Assembly: GCF_004362525.1 (NCBI RefSeq)
Contig: NZ_SNXS01000007.1
Location: forward strand, 122,220 to 186,219
Length of the DNA: 64,000 nucleotides
Direction of reading: 5' to 3'
Source of the DNA: Roseateles toxinivorans
GTDB taxonomy: Bacteria > Pseudomonadota > Gammaproteobacteria > Burkholderiales > Burkholderiaceae_C
Part shown: one piece after another, positions 32,306 to 42,563 of the stretch
Layout of the letters: each line of letters opens with the position of its first letter
Numbering within the stretch: position 1 is the stretch's first letter
Made by a program: the position numbers and the translations under genes
The notes under the pieces: model-generated
The model's input: the letters and a program-made list of their open reading frames with translations, nothing else
Told to the model about the DNA's origin: nothing
Database searches by the model: none

Positions 32306-33189
32306 CTAGGCTCCTGCGGCGGCCAGTTGCGCGGCGTGATGCCGCAGATGCTGGGCCATGAAGCTGGCGATGAAGTAGTAGCCGTGGTCATAGCCGGGCT
32401 CGCGCTTCAGGGTCAAGGGCTGGTCCGCCGCCAGGCAGGCCGACTCAAACCGCTCCGGATGCAGTTGCTCGGCCAGGAACTTGTCGGCTAGGCCTTGGTG
32501 GATCAGGATGCCGCCCGGATAGGGGGCGCGGTTCTGGTTGCGCATCAGCTCGCTGGCGTCATGCCGTGACCAGCTGCAGCGGTCCGCACCCAGATAGCCC
32601 ATGAACGCTTTCTGGCCCCAGGGGCACTGCATGGGCGCGGCAATCGGCGCAAAGGCCGACAGCGAGGCAAACACGCCCGGATGGCGCAACGCCAAGGTCA
32701 GTGCACCATGGCCGCCCATCGAATGGCCGAAGATGCCGGTGCGGCGGGCATCGAGCCCGAACTCGCCCTGCACCTGGGGCAGCAGCTCGCGCAGCAGATA
32801 GCTTTCCATGCGCCAGTGGCGCGACCAGGGCTCGGCGGATGCGTCCAGATAGAAGCCGGCACCGACGCCGAAGTCCCAGCTCTCGGCCTCGCCGGCCACA
32901 TTGGCGCCACGCGGACTGGTGTCGGGCGTCAACAGCGCCAGGCCCAGCTCGGCGGCCAGCGCCTGGGCCCCGGCCTTGATCGCGAAGGTCTCCTCGGTAC
33001 AGGTCAGCCCGGCCAGGAACACCAGCAACGGCACCGGCCTGGCGCCCAGCTCCAGTGCCTGCGGCGGCAGGAACAGGCCGAAACGCATCGGCAAACCGAT
33101 TTCGCGCGAGTGATGGCGATAGAAGCGCTGCACGCCGCCGAAGCAGGCGTGCTCGCTCAGCAGCTCGGGGGCCTCGAAGGGCAAGGCGC

Positions 33190-33193
<4 letters not shown>
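32306..33193 (-). CDS. fghA: S-formylglutathione hydrolase
   Basis: A 295-residue serine esterase that splits S-formylglutathione to formate and glutathione. Catalytic Ser is in FGHSMGGHGAL, His in YDHGYYF, with the oxyanion region LAGLTCTEETF near 65. The start is taken as a TTG at 33193 that overlaps the TGA of adhC (TTGA), giving MSALPFEAPELLSEHACFGG. It is the second gene of the formaldehyde-detoxification pair. Confidence 0.92.
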
Positions 33194-34299
<1,106 letters not shown>

Positions 34300-34345
34300 T
34301 GGAGGTCTCCTGAAGGTTCTTCGCTGATCTTCGCACAGCCTTGTT

Positions 34346-35248
34346 TCACCCTTGTCGCGCAGGGTCGCTCAAGTGTTGCAGAGCGCGCACCAGCGCCTGG
34401 GTCAGGTCTTGCCCGGCGCGGGCCGTGGGCACCAGCAGATCTATGGTTTCGGGCAGCGGCACCGGGTCGCCCCAGGGGGCGACCAGCCGGCCTTCGGCCC
34501 GCGCGGCAGCCACCAGGCTGGCGCGGCCCATCAGCACGCCCTGCCCGTCCAGCGCCGCCTGCAGGGCCATGCTGTACAGCGAGAAGCGCGGCCCGGCGCG
34601 GGCCGGCACATCGCTGCGGTTCGAGGCCTTCAGCCAGCGCGCCCAATCGGTGTTCCAGACGCTGTCGTGCAGCAGGGTCTGTTCCGCCAGTTCCGGGGCC
34701 GGGCCCGTGCGCAGCAGCGCCGGACTGCAGACCGGCAGCAGCGCGTCCTGGGCCAGCACGATGCGCTGGCAGCCCTTGCTCAAGCGCGGTGCATAGAACA
34801 GCGCCAGGTCGTAGGCCTCGCGGCTGAAGTTCGGCGGCGCCTCCAGCGCGCTCAGCGACAGCTGCAGCCGCGGCAGCGCCTGCTGCAAGGCCGGCAGCCG
34901 CGGCGTCAGCCACAGCTGAGCCAAGGCGGGCAAGGCGGCCACATGCAGCTGCTGGCCGCCGGTCTCGCTGCGCAGGGTCTGCACCGCCTGGCCCAGCTGG
35001 TCGATGGCCGCAGCCAGGGCCGGCAGCGCACGTTGCGCCTGGGGCGTCAGGCTCAGCCCCTGGCTGTGGCGGTCGAACAGACTGACGCCCAGCCACTGTT
35101 CCAGCACCTTGACCTGGGCCGCCACGGCCGCCGGCGTGACGCACAACTCCTCGGCAGCGCGGGCAAAGCTCTGGTGACGTGCCGCCGCCTCGAAGGCACG
35201 CAGCGCCAGATACGGCGGAAGACGGGGACTGGGCGGGTTGACGGCCAT
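34346..35248 (-). CDS. LysR-family transcriptional regulator (GcvA-like)
   Basis: A 300-residue regulator. The N-terminal helix-turn-helix is LRAFEAAARHQSFARAAEELCVTPAAVAAQVKVLEQWLG (about 15-53; given by position), followed by a substrate-binding domain. The start MAVNPPSPRLPP at 35248 has only a weak ribosome site; a start 15 codons upstream is possible. It is divergent from an SHMT-like gene, with a perfect palindrome between them that is a likely operator, and is upstream of adhC on the same strand. The effector is unknown. Confidence 0.87.
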   Translation of the reverse strand: MAVNPPSPRLPPYLALRAFEAAARHQSFARAAEELCVTPAAVAAQVKVLEQWLGVSLFDRHSQGLSLTPQAQRALPALAAAIDQLGQAVQTLRSETGGQQLHVAALPALAQLWLTPRLPALQQALPRLQLSLSALEAPPNFSREAYDLALFYAPRLSKGCQRIVLAQDALLPVCSPALLRTGPAPELAEQTLLHDSVWNTDWARWLKASNRSDVPARAGPRFSLYSMALQAALDGQGVLMGRASLVAAARAEGRLVAPWGDPVPLPETIDLLVPTARAGQDLTQALVRALQHLSDPARQG

Positions 35249-35262
35249 GGCGAGCTTGAGTT

Positions 35263-35287
35263 TCAGGCCTAGATTTGCTAGGCCTGA
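35263..35287. promoter_or_regulatory. 25-bp palindrome, likely LysR operator
   Basis: TCAGGCCTAG and CTAGGCCTGA are perfect 10-bp arms around ATTTG. It lies 15 bases upstream of the LysR start and about 80 bases before the divergent SHMT-like gene, the usual LysR site. Confidence 0.6.
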
Positions 35288-35365
35288 GGCCAAGAATAAC
35301 TTGCTTGAGCGCGCGGCGCGCAGGCCGCAGCATCAAGCCCTGCTTCAGCCACGGAGAACAGCACC

Positions 35366-36700
35366 ATGACCCAGCTTCAAGCGCGCCCCTGGGTGCCCGC
35401 CACGGTCGAGACCCATGTGCAGGCCATCGCCGCGGCTGCCGCGGCCCTGGACAGCGCCGGCATCGATGGCGAGATCGCCCGCCTGGTGACCGAGAACCAC
35501 CGCATCCACGATGTCGAGGGCATCAATCTGAACCCGGCCACGAACGTGATGAATCCGCGCGCCGAAGCGCTGATGGCCGCCGGCCTGGGTGCGCGGGCCT
35601 CGCTGGGCTATCCGGGAGACAAGTACGAGGTCGGACTGGAGGCGATCGAGCGCATCGAGGTCATCGCCGCCGAACTGGCGGCCCAGGTGTTCAAGGCCCA
35701 ATATGCCGAGGTGCGCGTGGGCTCGGGCGCACTGGCCAATCTCTATGTCTTCATGGCCACCTGCCAGCCGGGTGACACCCTCATCGCCCCGCCGGGCGAG
35801 ATCGGCGGCCATGTCACCCACCATGCCGCCGGTGCGGCAGGCCTCTACGGCCTGCGCACCGTGCCGGCGCCGGTGCAGGCCGATGGCTACAGCGTCGATG
35901 TCGCGGCGCTGGCGGCCCTGGCGCGCGAAGTGAAACCGAAGCTGATCACGCTGGGCGGCAGCCTGAACCTGTTCGCCCATCCGGTGGCCCAGGTGCGCGA
36001 GATTGCCGACAGCGTCGGCGCCAGGCTGATGTTCGACGCCGCCCATCTGAGCGGCATGATTGCCGGCGGCACCTGGGCCAACCCGCTGCACGAGGGCGCC
36101 CATGTGATGACGATGAGCACCTACAAAAGCCTGGGCGGCCCGCCGGGCGGCCTGATCGTCAGCAATGACGCGGCCCTGGCCGAGCGCCTCGACGCAATCG
36201 CCTATCCCGGCCTGACCGCCAATTTCGATGCCGGCAAGACGGCCGCCCTGGCCCTGGGCCTGCTGGACTGGAAGGAGCACGGCAAAGACTATGGCCTGGC
36301 GATGCAGGCAACGGCCCAGGCGCTGGCCTGCGAGCTGATCGCCAAGGGCCTGCCGGTGTTCGCCCGCGAGCGCGGCGCCACCACCTCGCACCAGTTCGCC
36401 ATCGAGGCCGGCCACTGGGGCGGTGGCCAGGCGGCCGCCAAGCGGCTGGCGCGCGCACGGCTGTTGAGCTGCGGCATCGGCCTGCCCCATGCCAAGGTGG
36501 CTGCCATCAAGGGCGATGTCAACGGCCTGCGCCTGGGCGTGCCCGAGATCGTGCGGTTGGGCATGGGCCCAGACGACATGCCGCGGCTGGCGGCGCTGAT
36601 TGCCGGCGCGCTGGAGTCAGACGCGCTGGCCGATGCGCTGGCGCCCCAGGTCACGGCCTTTCGCCAGCGCTTCCGCGGCCTGCACTTCCTGCGCGGCTGA
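35366..36700 (+). CDS. serine hydroxymethyltransferase-like PLP enzyme
   Basis: A 444-residue fold-type I PLP enzyme of the SHMT superfamily. N-terminal ENHRIHDVEGINLNPATNVM corresponds to the SHMT opening with the usual ENFAS-like segment changed, GARASLGYPGDKYE matches the GYPGKRYYGG region, and the PLP lysine is in TMSTYKSLGGPPGG. These departures from GlyA (THKTLRGPRGG) suggest a side branch, such as a 2-methylserine or other hydroxymethyl-/aldolase-type enzyme, rather than housekeeping GlyA. Controlled by the divergent LysR regulator. Confidence 0.75.
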   Translation: MTQLQARPWVPATVETHVQAIAAAAAALDSAGIDGEIARLVTENHRIHDVEGINLNPATNVMNPRAEALMAAGLGARASLGYPGDKYEVGLEAIERIEVIAAELAAQVFKAQYAEVRVGSGALANLYVFMATCQPGDTLIAPPGEIGGHVTHHAAGAAGLYGLRTVPAPVQADGYSVDVAALAALAREVKPKLITLGGSLNLFAHPVAQVREIADSVGARLMFDAAHLSGMIAGGTWANPLHEGAHVMTMSTYKSLGGPPGGLIVSNDAALAERLDAIAYPGLTANFDAGKTAALALGLLDWKEHGKDYGLAMQATAQALACELIAKGLPVFARERGATTSHQFAIEAGHWGGGQAAAKRLARARLLSCGIGLPHAKVAAIKGDVNGLRLGVPEIVRLGMGPDDMPRLAALIAGALESDALADALAPQVTAFRQRFRGLHFLRG

Positions 36701-36705
36701 CGGGA

Positions 36706-37659
36706 TCAACGTGCGGCCAGCGCCGCCTCCAGCGCGTCGATGAACATCTTTGGCACATCGAAGCCGGTCTGGTCGTGGATCTCCTGGAAACAGGTCGGGC
36801 TGGTGACGTTGATCTCGGTCAGGCAATCGCCGATCACGTCCAGGCCGACCAGCAGCAGGCCGCGCGCGGCCAGGATGGGCCCCAGCGCCTCGGCGATCTC
36901 GCGATCGCGCGCGCTGATAGCCTGGGCCACGCCCTTGCCACCGACGGCCAGGTTGCCGCGCACCTCCGAGCCCTGCGGAATCCGCGCCAGGCAGAAGGGC
37001 ACGACCTGCCCCCCGATCACCAGCACGCGCTTGTCGCCCTTGACGATCTCGGGCAGGTAGCGCTGAACCATCACCGTCTCGGCGCCGCCCTTGTTCAGGG
37101 TCTCGGTGATGGAGCCCAGGTTCAGGCCATCGGGCCCGACACGGAAGATGCCCATGCCGCCCATGCCGTCCAGCGGCTTCAGGATGATGTCACGGTGCTC
37201 GGCATGGAAGGCGCGGATCGCCTCCTCGCTGCGTGTCACCAGCGTGGGCGTGATGTACTGCGGGAACTCCAGGATGGCCAGCTTCTCCGGGTGGTCGCGC
37301 AGCGCTGCCGGCTTGTTGAACACCCGCGCGCCCTCGCGCTCGGCCTGGCCCAGCAGGTGGGTGGCGTAGAAGAACTCGCTGTCGAAGGGCGGATCCTTGC
37401 GCATCACGATCGCGTCGGTGTCGGCCAAGGCCAGCTCGGCCGTCGTTGCCACCGCGAACCAGTCGTGCGCGTCACCGGTCAGCGTGATCGCGCGTGCGGC
37501 CCGGGCCACGACCCGGCTGCCCTGGCGCCAGACCAGATCCTTGGGCTCGCAGGCCCAGATCTGGTGGCCGCGCCGAGCGGCCTCACGCATCATCGAAAAG
37601 GTCGTGTCCTTGTAGGTCTTGAAGGACTCCAGCGGGTCGGCGACGAAGAGCAGTTTCAT
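36706..37659 (-). CDS. gshB: glutathione synthetase
   Basis: A 317-residue ATP-grasp ligase joining gamma-glutamylcysteine and glycine. The ATP-grasp loop is DGMGGMGIFRV (about 165), and the terminal catalytic stretch is LTEINVTSPTCFQEI. The ATG at 37659 (MKLLFVADPLESF) fits the family; the longer frame is not supported. It lies 16 bases after benE on the same strand, apart from gshA at 42564. Confidence 0.93.
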   Translation of the reverse strand: MKLLFVADPLESFKTYKDTTFSMMREAARRGHQIWACEPKDLVWRQGSRVVARAARAITLTGDAHDWFAVATTAELALADTDAIVMRKDPPFDSEFFYATHLLGQAEREGARVFNKPAALRDHPEKLAILEFPQYITPTLVTRSEEAIRAFHAEHRDIILKPLDGMGGMGIFRVGPDGLNLGSITETLNKGGAETVMVQRYLPEIVKGDKRVLVIGGQVVPFCLARIPQGSEVRGNLAVGGKGVAQAISARDREIAEALGPILAARGLLLVGLDVIGDCLTEINVTSPTCFQEIHDQTGFDVPKMFIDALEAALAAR

Positions 37660-37675
37660 GTGTTGTCCCTGTGAT

Positions 37676-38869
37676 TCATGTACGTGAGCGGTAGTGTTGC
37701 ACCAGCAGCGCCAGGCTGCCGGCGACCACACCCCAGAAAGCGGAGCCTATGCCGGCCAGCGACAGGCCCGACAGCGTGACCAGAAAAGTCAGGATGGCGG
37801 CGTCGCGGTGCGCCTCGACCTTCAAGGCCGTGGCCAAGCCGCCGGCAATCGTGCCCAAGAGCGCAAGACCTGCCACCGCGGCGACCAGCTCGCGCGGGAA
37901 GGCGGCGAGCAGGCCGACGACGGCACCGCCGGCCAGGCCCAGGGCGATATAGAACAGGCCGGCCATCACTGAGGCCGTGTAGCGCTTGGCCGGGTCTTCA
38001 TGCGCCTCGCGGCCCATGCAGATGGCGGCGGTGATGGCGGCCAGGTTCAGCGCATAGCCGCCGAACGGTGCCAGTACCAGCGAGGCCACACCGGTGACGG
38101 TGATCGTCGGCGAGACCGGCGTCTGGTAGCCCGAGGCGCGCTGTGCGGCCACGCCGGGCAGATTCTGCGAGGCCATGGTGACCAGGAACAAAGGCAGGGC
38201 CACGCCGATCAGGGCCGAGACGCTGAATGTAGGCGTGGTCCACACCGGCATCGCCCAGGCCCCGCTGGATGCCGACACCACGGCCGACATCTGCAGCCGG
38301 CCCTGCAGTGCCGCGGCAATGACGCCCACCACCAGCACCGTGGGCACGGCGTAGCGCGGCCACCAGCGGCGGCCAGCCAGATAGGCCAGGGCCATGGGCA
38401 GCACCAGCAGCGGCGCGCTCTTGGTGCTGAGCACGGCGTCCAGGCCGAACTTGGCCAGCACGCCGGCCAGCAGGGCCGAGGCCACGGCCAGCGGGATACG
38501 GTCCATCACCCGCTCGAAGGCCCGGGTCGCGCCGGCCAGCGTGATCAGCAGTGCGCAGATCAGGAAGGCGCCTATCGCCTCGGGCATGGTCACGCCGGCC
38601 GTGCCGGCCAGCAGGGCCGCACCCGGCGTGGACCAGGCGGTCAGCACCGGTTGGCGGTACCACAGCGACAGGCCCAGGCTGGTCAGTCCCATGCCCAGGC
38701 CCAGGCCCCACATCCAGGAGGTGGTTTGTGCGGGTGTCGCCCCCAGCGCCTGGGCGGCCTGGAAGACGATGGCCACCGAACTGGTGAAACCCACCAATAC
38801 CGCGACAAAACCGGCAACCGCCGATGAAACAGACAAATCTTGGAGCCAATTTCGCATAGGCTGGAGCAT
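37676..38869 (-). CDS. BenE-family benzoate/H+ symporter-like membrane protein
   Basis: About 397 residues with roughly 11-12 membrane helices. The N-terminal AGFVAVLVGFTSSVAIVFQAA and the central GGYALNLAAITAAICMG are typical of BenE. Starts at 38869 (MLQP) or 38857 (MRNW) are both possible as neither has a good ribosome site. No aromatic degradation genes are near, so the transported substrate is uncertain. Divergent from the amidotransferase with only about 24 bases between starts. Confidence 0.82.
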   Translation of the reverse strand: MLQPMRNWLQDLSVSSAVAGFVAVLVGFTSSVAIVFQAAQALGATPAQTTSWMWGLGLGMGLTSLGLSLWYRQPVLTAWSTPGAALLAGTAGVTMPEAIGAFLICALLITLAGATRAFERVMDRIPLAVASALLAGVLAKFGLDAVLSTKSAPLLVLPMALAYLAGRRWWPRYAVPTVLVVGVIAAALQGRLQMSAVVSASSGAWAMPVWTTPTFSVSALIGVALPLFLVTMASQNLPGVAAQRASGYQTPVSPTITVTGVASLVLAPFGGYALNLAAITAAICMGREAHEDPAKRYTASVMAGLFYIALGLAGGAVVGLLAAFPRELVAAVAGLALLGTIAGGLATALKVEAHRDAAILTFLVTLSGLSLAGIGSAFWGVVAGSLALLVQHYRSRT

Positions 38870-38893
38870 ACCCAGGCTGAGAAGGACCCGCCC

Positions 38894-39661
38894 ATGTGCC
38901 GATTTGTCGCCTACCTCGGTCAACCGATCTTTCTCGACGAGCTGGTCTGCGCGCCTCAGCACTCGCTGGTGCGCCAGTCACTGCGCGCCGATCAGGCCAA
39001 GACGGTGACCAATGGGGACGGCTTTGGTGTGGGCTGGTACGGCGAGCGCAGCGAGCCGGGCATCTATCGCGAGGTCATGCCGGCCTGGTCGGACGAGAAC
39101 CTGCTGGCTCTGTGCTCCAGCGTGCGCTCCAGCCTGTTCTTCGCCCATGTGCGCGCCGCCACCGGCACCGCTATCGCGCGGCAGAACTGCCACCCCTTCC
39201 GCCACGGCCGCCATATGTTCATGCACAACGGCCAGATCGGCGGCTATGCCCAGGTACGGCGCACGCTGGAGGCTCTGCTCAATGACGAGATGTACGCGGC
39301 CCGCCGCGGCGCCACCGACTCGGAACTGCTGTTCCTGCTCGCGCTGCAGCGCATGGATGGCGGCATGCCCGCGCCCGAGGCGGTGCAGGGCGTGCTGGAC
39401 GACACGCTGGCCCTGATGCGGCGCGACGGCATCGACGCGCCGTTGCGCTTTGCCGCGGCGCTGTCCGACGGCGAATCGGTGCACGCCTTCCGCTTCTCCA
39501 GCGATGACAAGCCGCCCACGCTCTATGTGCGCCAGCACCGTGAGGGAACCATCGTCGCCTCGGAGCCGCTGGAGGATGGCAGCGAGGGCTGGCAGGCGCT
39601 GGGCCCCGGCGCGGTGGTCCGGGTGACGGCCCATGGCGGAGCGGTCACCGTGCTGAATTGA
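38894..39661 (+). CDS. class II glutamine amidotransferase (EgtC/YafJ-like)
   Basis: A 255-residue Ntn-hydrolase. Catalytic Cys2 follows the initiator Met (MCRFVAYLG). GDGFGVGWYG, HVRAATGTAI and FMHNGQIGGY are the glutamine-site motifs, so it should release ammonia from Gln or a related amide. EgtC of ergothioneine synthesis is in this family, but no egtB or egtD is seen here, so only the general role is given. A terminator follows directly. Confidence 0.85.
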   Translation: MCRFVAYLGQPIFLDELVCAPQHSLVRQSLRADQAKTVTNGDGFGVGWYGERSEPGIYREVMPAWSDENLLALCSSVRSSLFFAHVRAATGTAIARQNCHPFRHGRHMFMHNGQIGGYAQVRRTLEALLNDEMYAARRGATDSELLFLLALQRMDGGMPAPEAVQGVLDDTLALMRRDGIDAPLRFAAALSDGESVHAFRFSSDDKPPTLYVRQHREGTIVASEPLEDGSEGWQALGPGAVVRVTAHGGAVTVLN

Positions 39662-39672
39662 AGCCCCAAAGT

Positions 39673-39700
39673 AAAAAGAGGCCCGCGGGCCTCTTTCTTG
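39673..39700. terminator. bidirectional Rho-independent terminator
   Basis: AAAGAGGCCC-GC-GGGCCTCTTT (39675-39696) with A-run before and T-rich tract after; it serves the amidotransferase gene (plus) and the convergent PEP-CTERM gene (minus). Confidence 0.8.
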
Positions 39701-39718
39701 CTGTCTGACAGGCGCCGT

Positions 39719-40306
39719 TCAGGACGTGCGGCGGCGGCGGGCTATCGTGCCCACGGCCAGCAGACCGGCCAGCATCAGGCCATAGGTCGCGGGTTCGGGC
39801 ACCACTTGGGCCGTGACATTGATATTGTCCACGTTGTAAGAGCTGCCCAAGCCGGTGATGGAGATCTTCAGGCTGTCGATGACGACCGACGAGAAGCTGC
39901 TGCCGATGGTGGCAAACAGCCCATTGCAGCCGCCACAGCTGCGCACGCCGCTCTGTGTGAACTGCGAAACGCCGCCGAGCGAGCCCTCGAAGGTGTAGTT
40001 GGCATTGCCCAGATTGGCCGACAGATCCACCGAGCCGAAGGTGAACATGCCGCCAGTCACCTCGATCGAGGCCGAGGCGGTACCCCAGCCCTTGCCCGAG
40101 AAGATGTCGGGCACCGGCGCGCCGTAGTTCTTGGCAACCAGCCACTTGCCCAGCAGTGAATCGACGGTGAAGCCGGATTCCGTATAGCTGGTGAAGGAGC
40201 TGCCTTGCAGCCCGGCCAGGTTGTCAAAGCTGATCACGGTGGCCGAGGCGGAGCCGGCGGCGGCGGCAATCGCCAGCGCAAGGGCGGATTTGCGGAACAG
40301 ATTCAT
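39719..40306 (-). CDS. PEP-CTERM sorting-domain protein
   Basis: A 195-residue exported protein with an N-terminal signal (MNLFRKSALALAIAAAAGSASA) and a C-terminal sorting signal: VPEPATYGLML, a hydrophobic helix, then RRRR. PEP-CTERM proteins are cut and sorted by exosortase and usually belong to exopolysaccharide or surface systems. The middle is a Gly/Ser-rich beta domain with a single CGGC pair. The exosortase genes are not in the window. Start at 40306 chosen because the signal peptide begins there. Confidence 0.88.
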   Translation of the reverse strand: MNLFRKSALALAIAAAAGSASATVISFDNLAGLQGSSFTSYTESGFTVDSLLGKWLVAKNYGAPVPDIFSGKGWGTASASIEVTGGMFTFGSVDLSANLGNANYTFEGSLGGVSQFTQSGVRSCGGCNGLFATIGSSFSSVVIDSLKISITGLGSSYNVDNINVTAQVVPEPATYGLMLAGLLAVGTIARRRRTS

Positions 40307-40403
40307 TACGGGATCCCTAAAAGTTTGGGTAGCTTCGCTACGAAAGCCGCGACCCACCTTCTGAGCGATCGCGCAAATCTTGTGGACTCATTGTGCGCGA
40401 AGT

Positions 40404-40417
40404 GTGAATTTATTCAC
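40404..40417. promoter_or_regulatory. 14-bp palindrome upstream of the PEP-CTERM gene
   Basis: GTGAAT-TT-ATTCAC in an AT-rich 245-base spacer, about 100 bases upstream of the gene. The same spacer holds a CCTACCCC/GGGGTGGG hairpin with a T-run (40436-40465, plus strand) that follows no gene. A regulatory role is inferred from position only. Confidence 0.35.
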
Positions 40418-40552
40418 TAATGAGCGGGGGATAGTCCTACCCCTGATTTGTGGGGTGGGTTTTTACTGAGGGTATTTGCTGAAGACAAATCCGCTAATCA
40501 GTCGGTGCCAGAGCTTTCGGCCATGCTGCGCATGGATCTCAAGGTCTGGCAC

Positions 40553-42439
40553 TCAAATCTCGACTTTTGACCCCAGCTCCACGATCCGATTCGTCGGCAG
40601 GTTCAGGAAGTCGGCCACGCCGGAGGCATTGCGGTGCATGCTGGCGAACAGCTGCTCGCGCCACATCGCCATGCCGCTGCCCATGGTCGGGATGACGATG
40701 TCGCGGGACAGGAAGTAGCTGGTCTCCATCTCCTCGAGCAGCACGCCGCGCTTTTCCAGCAGCTTCAGCGCCTGCGGCACATCGGGCTCGTCCTTGAAGC
40801 CGAAGTGCAGCATCACCTGCCAGCACTCCTGGCCCAGGGCCTCGACCTCTATGCGCTCAGCCAGCGGCACCCAGGGCACCTCATGGTGCTTGACGGTGAC
40901 GAACAGGTTCTGCTCGTGCAGCACCTTGTTGTGCTTGAGGTTGTGCAGAAGCGCGTTGGGGGTCAGCCCCTGGTCGGCGGTCAGGAACACGGCAGTGCCG
41001 CTGACCCGCGTCGGCGGGCTGATGAACACCGCCTCCAGAAAGCCCTTCAGATCGATCGCGTCATGCTGCAGGCTCTCGCGCATCAGGCGCCGGCCCTGCT
41101 TCCAGGTCAGCATCAGCGTGAACATGCCGACGCCTATGACCAGCGGGAACCAGCCGCCGGCAAACAGCTTCAGCGCGTTCGAGCCCAGGAAGGCGATATC
41201 GATGATGAAGAAGAAGCCGGTGGCCAGGATGCACAGCGGCAGCGGGTACTTCCAGCCGTGGCGGATGACGAAGAAGGTCATCACTGTGGTGATGGTCATG
41301 TCCACCGTCACGGCAATGCCGTAGGCGCCGGCCAGCTTGCTGCTGGAGCCGAACAGCACCACGGCCAGCACGATGAACACATATAGGCCCCAGTTGACGA
41401 AGGGCACATAGATCTGGCCGGTGTCGCGCTCCGAGGTGTGGCGCACCGCCATGCGCGGCAGTATGCCCAGCTGAATCGCCTGCTTGGTGACCGAGAAGGC
41501 CGCCGTGATCAGGGCCTGCGAGGCGACGATGGCGGCCAAGGTGGCGAGCACGAACAACGGTATCTCGGCCCAGCCCGGCGCCATATTGAAGAAGGGGTTC
41601 TTCACCGTCTCGGGATGGTCCAGCAGCATCGCGCCCTGGCCGAAGTAGTTGACGACCAGGGCCGGCATGACGATGCCGTACCAGGCAATGCGTATCGGCT
41701 TCTTGCCGAAATGGCCGAGGTCGGCATAGAGCGCCTCGCCACCGGTCACCACCAGCACCACGGCGCCCAGAGCGACAAAGGCCACCCATTTGTGCTGCAT
41801 GCAAAACGTTGCCGCGTAGGCCGGATTGACGGCCACCAGCACATGGGGGTTCTCGAGAATGTGCGGTATCCCCAGCGCCGTCAGCGCGGCGAACCAGACC
41901 AGCATCACCGGCCCGAAGGCCTTGCCGATGCCGCCGGTGCCGAAACGCTGGACCGCAAACAGCCCGGTCAGCACGACCAGGGTCAGCGGCAAGATCAGGT
42001 CGTGGAACTGCGGCGCATAGACGTCGATGCCCTCGACCGCGCCCAGCACCGTCATCGCCGGGGTGATCACGCCATCGCCATAGAAGATGGCGGTGCCGAA
42101 CAGGCCCACCAGCATCAGGCTGCGGCGCAGCTCCGGCTTGTGGTTGACGGCATTGGTGGCCAGGGCCAGCATGGCAATCAGGCCGCCCTCGCCATTGTTG
42201 TCGGCGCGCAGTATCAGCAGCACATATTTGATCGAGACGATGATGGTCATCGTCCAGAAGATCAGCGACAGCACGCCCAGGATGTTGTCGTGCGTGGGGC
42301 TGACATGGCCGCCGTGGAACACTTCCTTCAGCGCATACAGCGGGCTGGTGCCGATGTCGCCATAGACGACGCCCAGCGCCCCCAGGGTCATAGCCGCCAT
42401 GACGGAGGGCGAGCGGCTGTCGTGGGAAGATGAACTCAC
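40553..42439 (-). CDS. kup: potassium transporter Kup
   Basis: A 628-residue K+/H+ symporter with twelve membrane helices and a cytoplasmic C-terminal domain. [22 protein letters not shown] at the start (given by position 17-38) is the family signature, and [17 protein letters not shown] follows near 117. The start is a GTG at 42439 with a weak ribosome site; an ATG 13 codons in (42400) is the alternative. Normal length. Confidence 0.94.
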   Translation of the reverse strand: MSSSSHDSRSPSVMAAMTLGALGVVYGDIGTSPLYALKEVFHGGHVSPTHDNILGVLSLIFWTMTIIVSIKYVLLILRADNNGEGGLIAMLALATNAVNHKPELRRSLMLVGLFGTAIFYGDGVITPAMTVLGAVEGIDVYAPQFHDLILPLTLVVLTGLFAVQRFGTGGIGKAFGPVMLVWFAALTALGIPHILENPHVLVAVNPAYAATFCMQHKWVAFVALGAVVLVVTGGEALYADLGHFGKKPIRIAWYGIVMPALVVNYFGQGAMLLDHPETVKNPFFNMAPGWAEIPLFVLATLAAIVASQALITAAFSVTKQAIQLGILPRMAVRHTSERDTGQIYVPFVNWGLYVFIVLAVVLFGSSSKLAGAYGIAVTVDMTITTVMTFFVIRHGWKYPLPLCILATGFFFIIDIAFLGSNALKLFAGGWFPLVIGVGMFTLMLTWKQGRRLMRESLQHDAIDLKGFLEAVFISPPTRVSGTAVFLTADQGLTPNALLHNLKHNKVLHEQNLFVTVKHHEVPWVPLAERIEVEALGQECWQVMLHFGFKDEPDVPQALKLLEKRGVLLEEMETSYFLSRDIVIPTMGSGMAMWREQLFASMHRNASGVADFLNLPTNRIVELGSKVEI

Positions 42440-42533
42440 AAATACGGAGCCATGACGGGTGGCATGGCCGGCGGCTGGAAAGCGGCTATTGTGCGCTTGG
42501 CCCCGAACGGATCACAACTGTTGTCGCAGCGGA

Positions 42534-42550
42534 ATGTTGCGGTGCAACAT
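42534..42550. repeat. ATGTTGC-GGT-GCAACAT inverted repeat
   Basis: Perfect 7-bp arms, 13 bases after the gshA stop and about 95 bases upstream of kup. It may end gshA transcription or bind a regulator; no T-run is present. Confidence 0.4.
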
Positions 42551-42563
42551 CGCACCCGGCCCC

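Noticed and set aside
40306..40553. sigma-54 promoter for the PEP-CTERM gene (TGGCAC near 40510, minus strand)
   Set aside because: TGGCAC is present but no GC element lies at the required 5-base spacing (GATTA instead of TTGCA).
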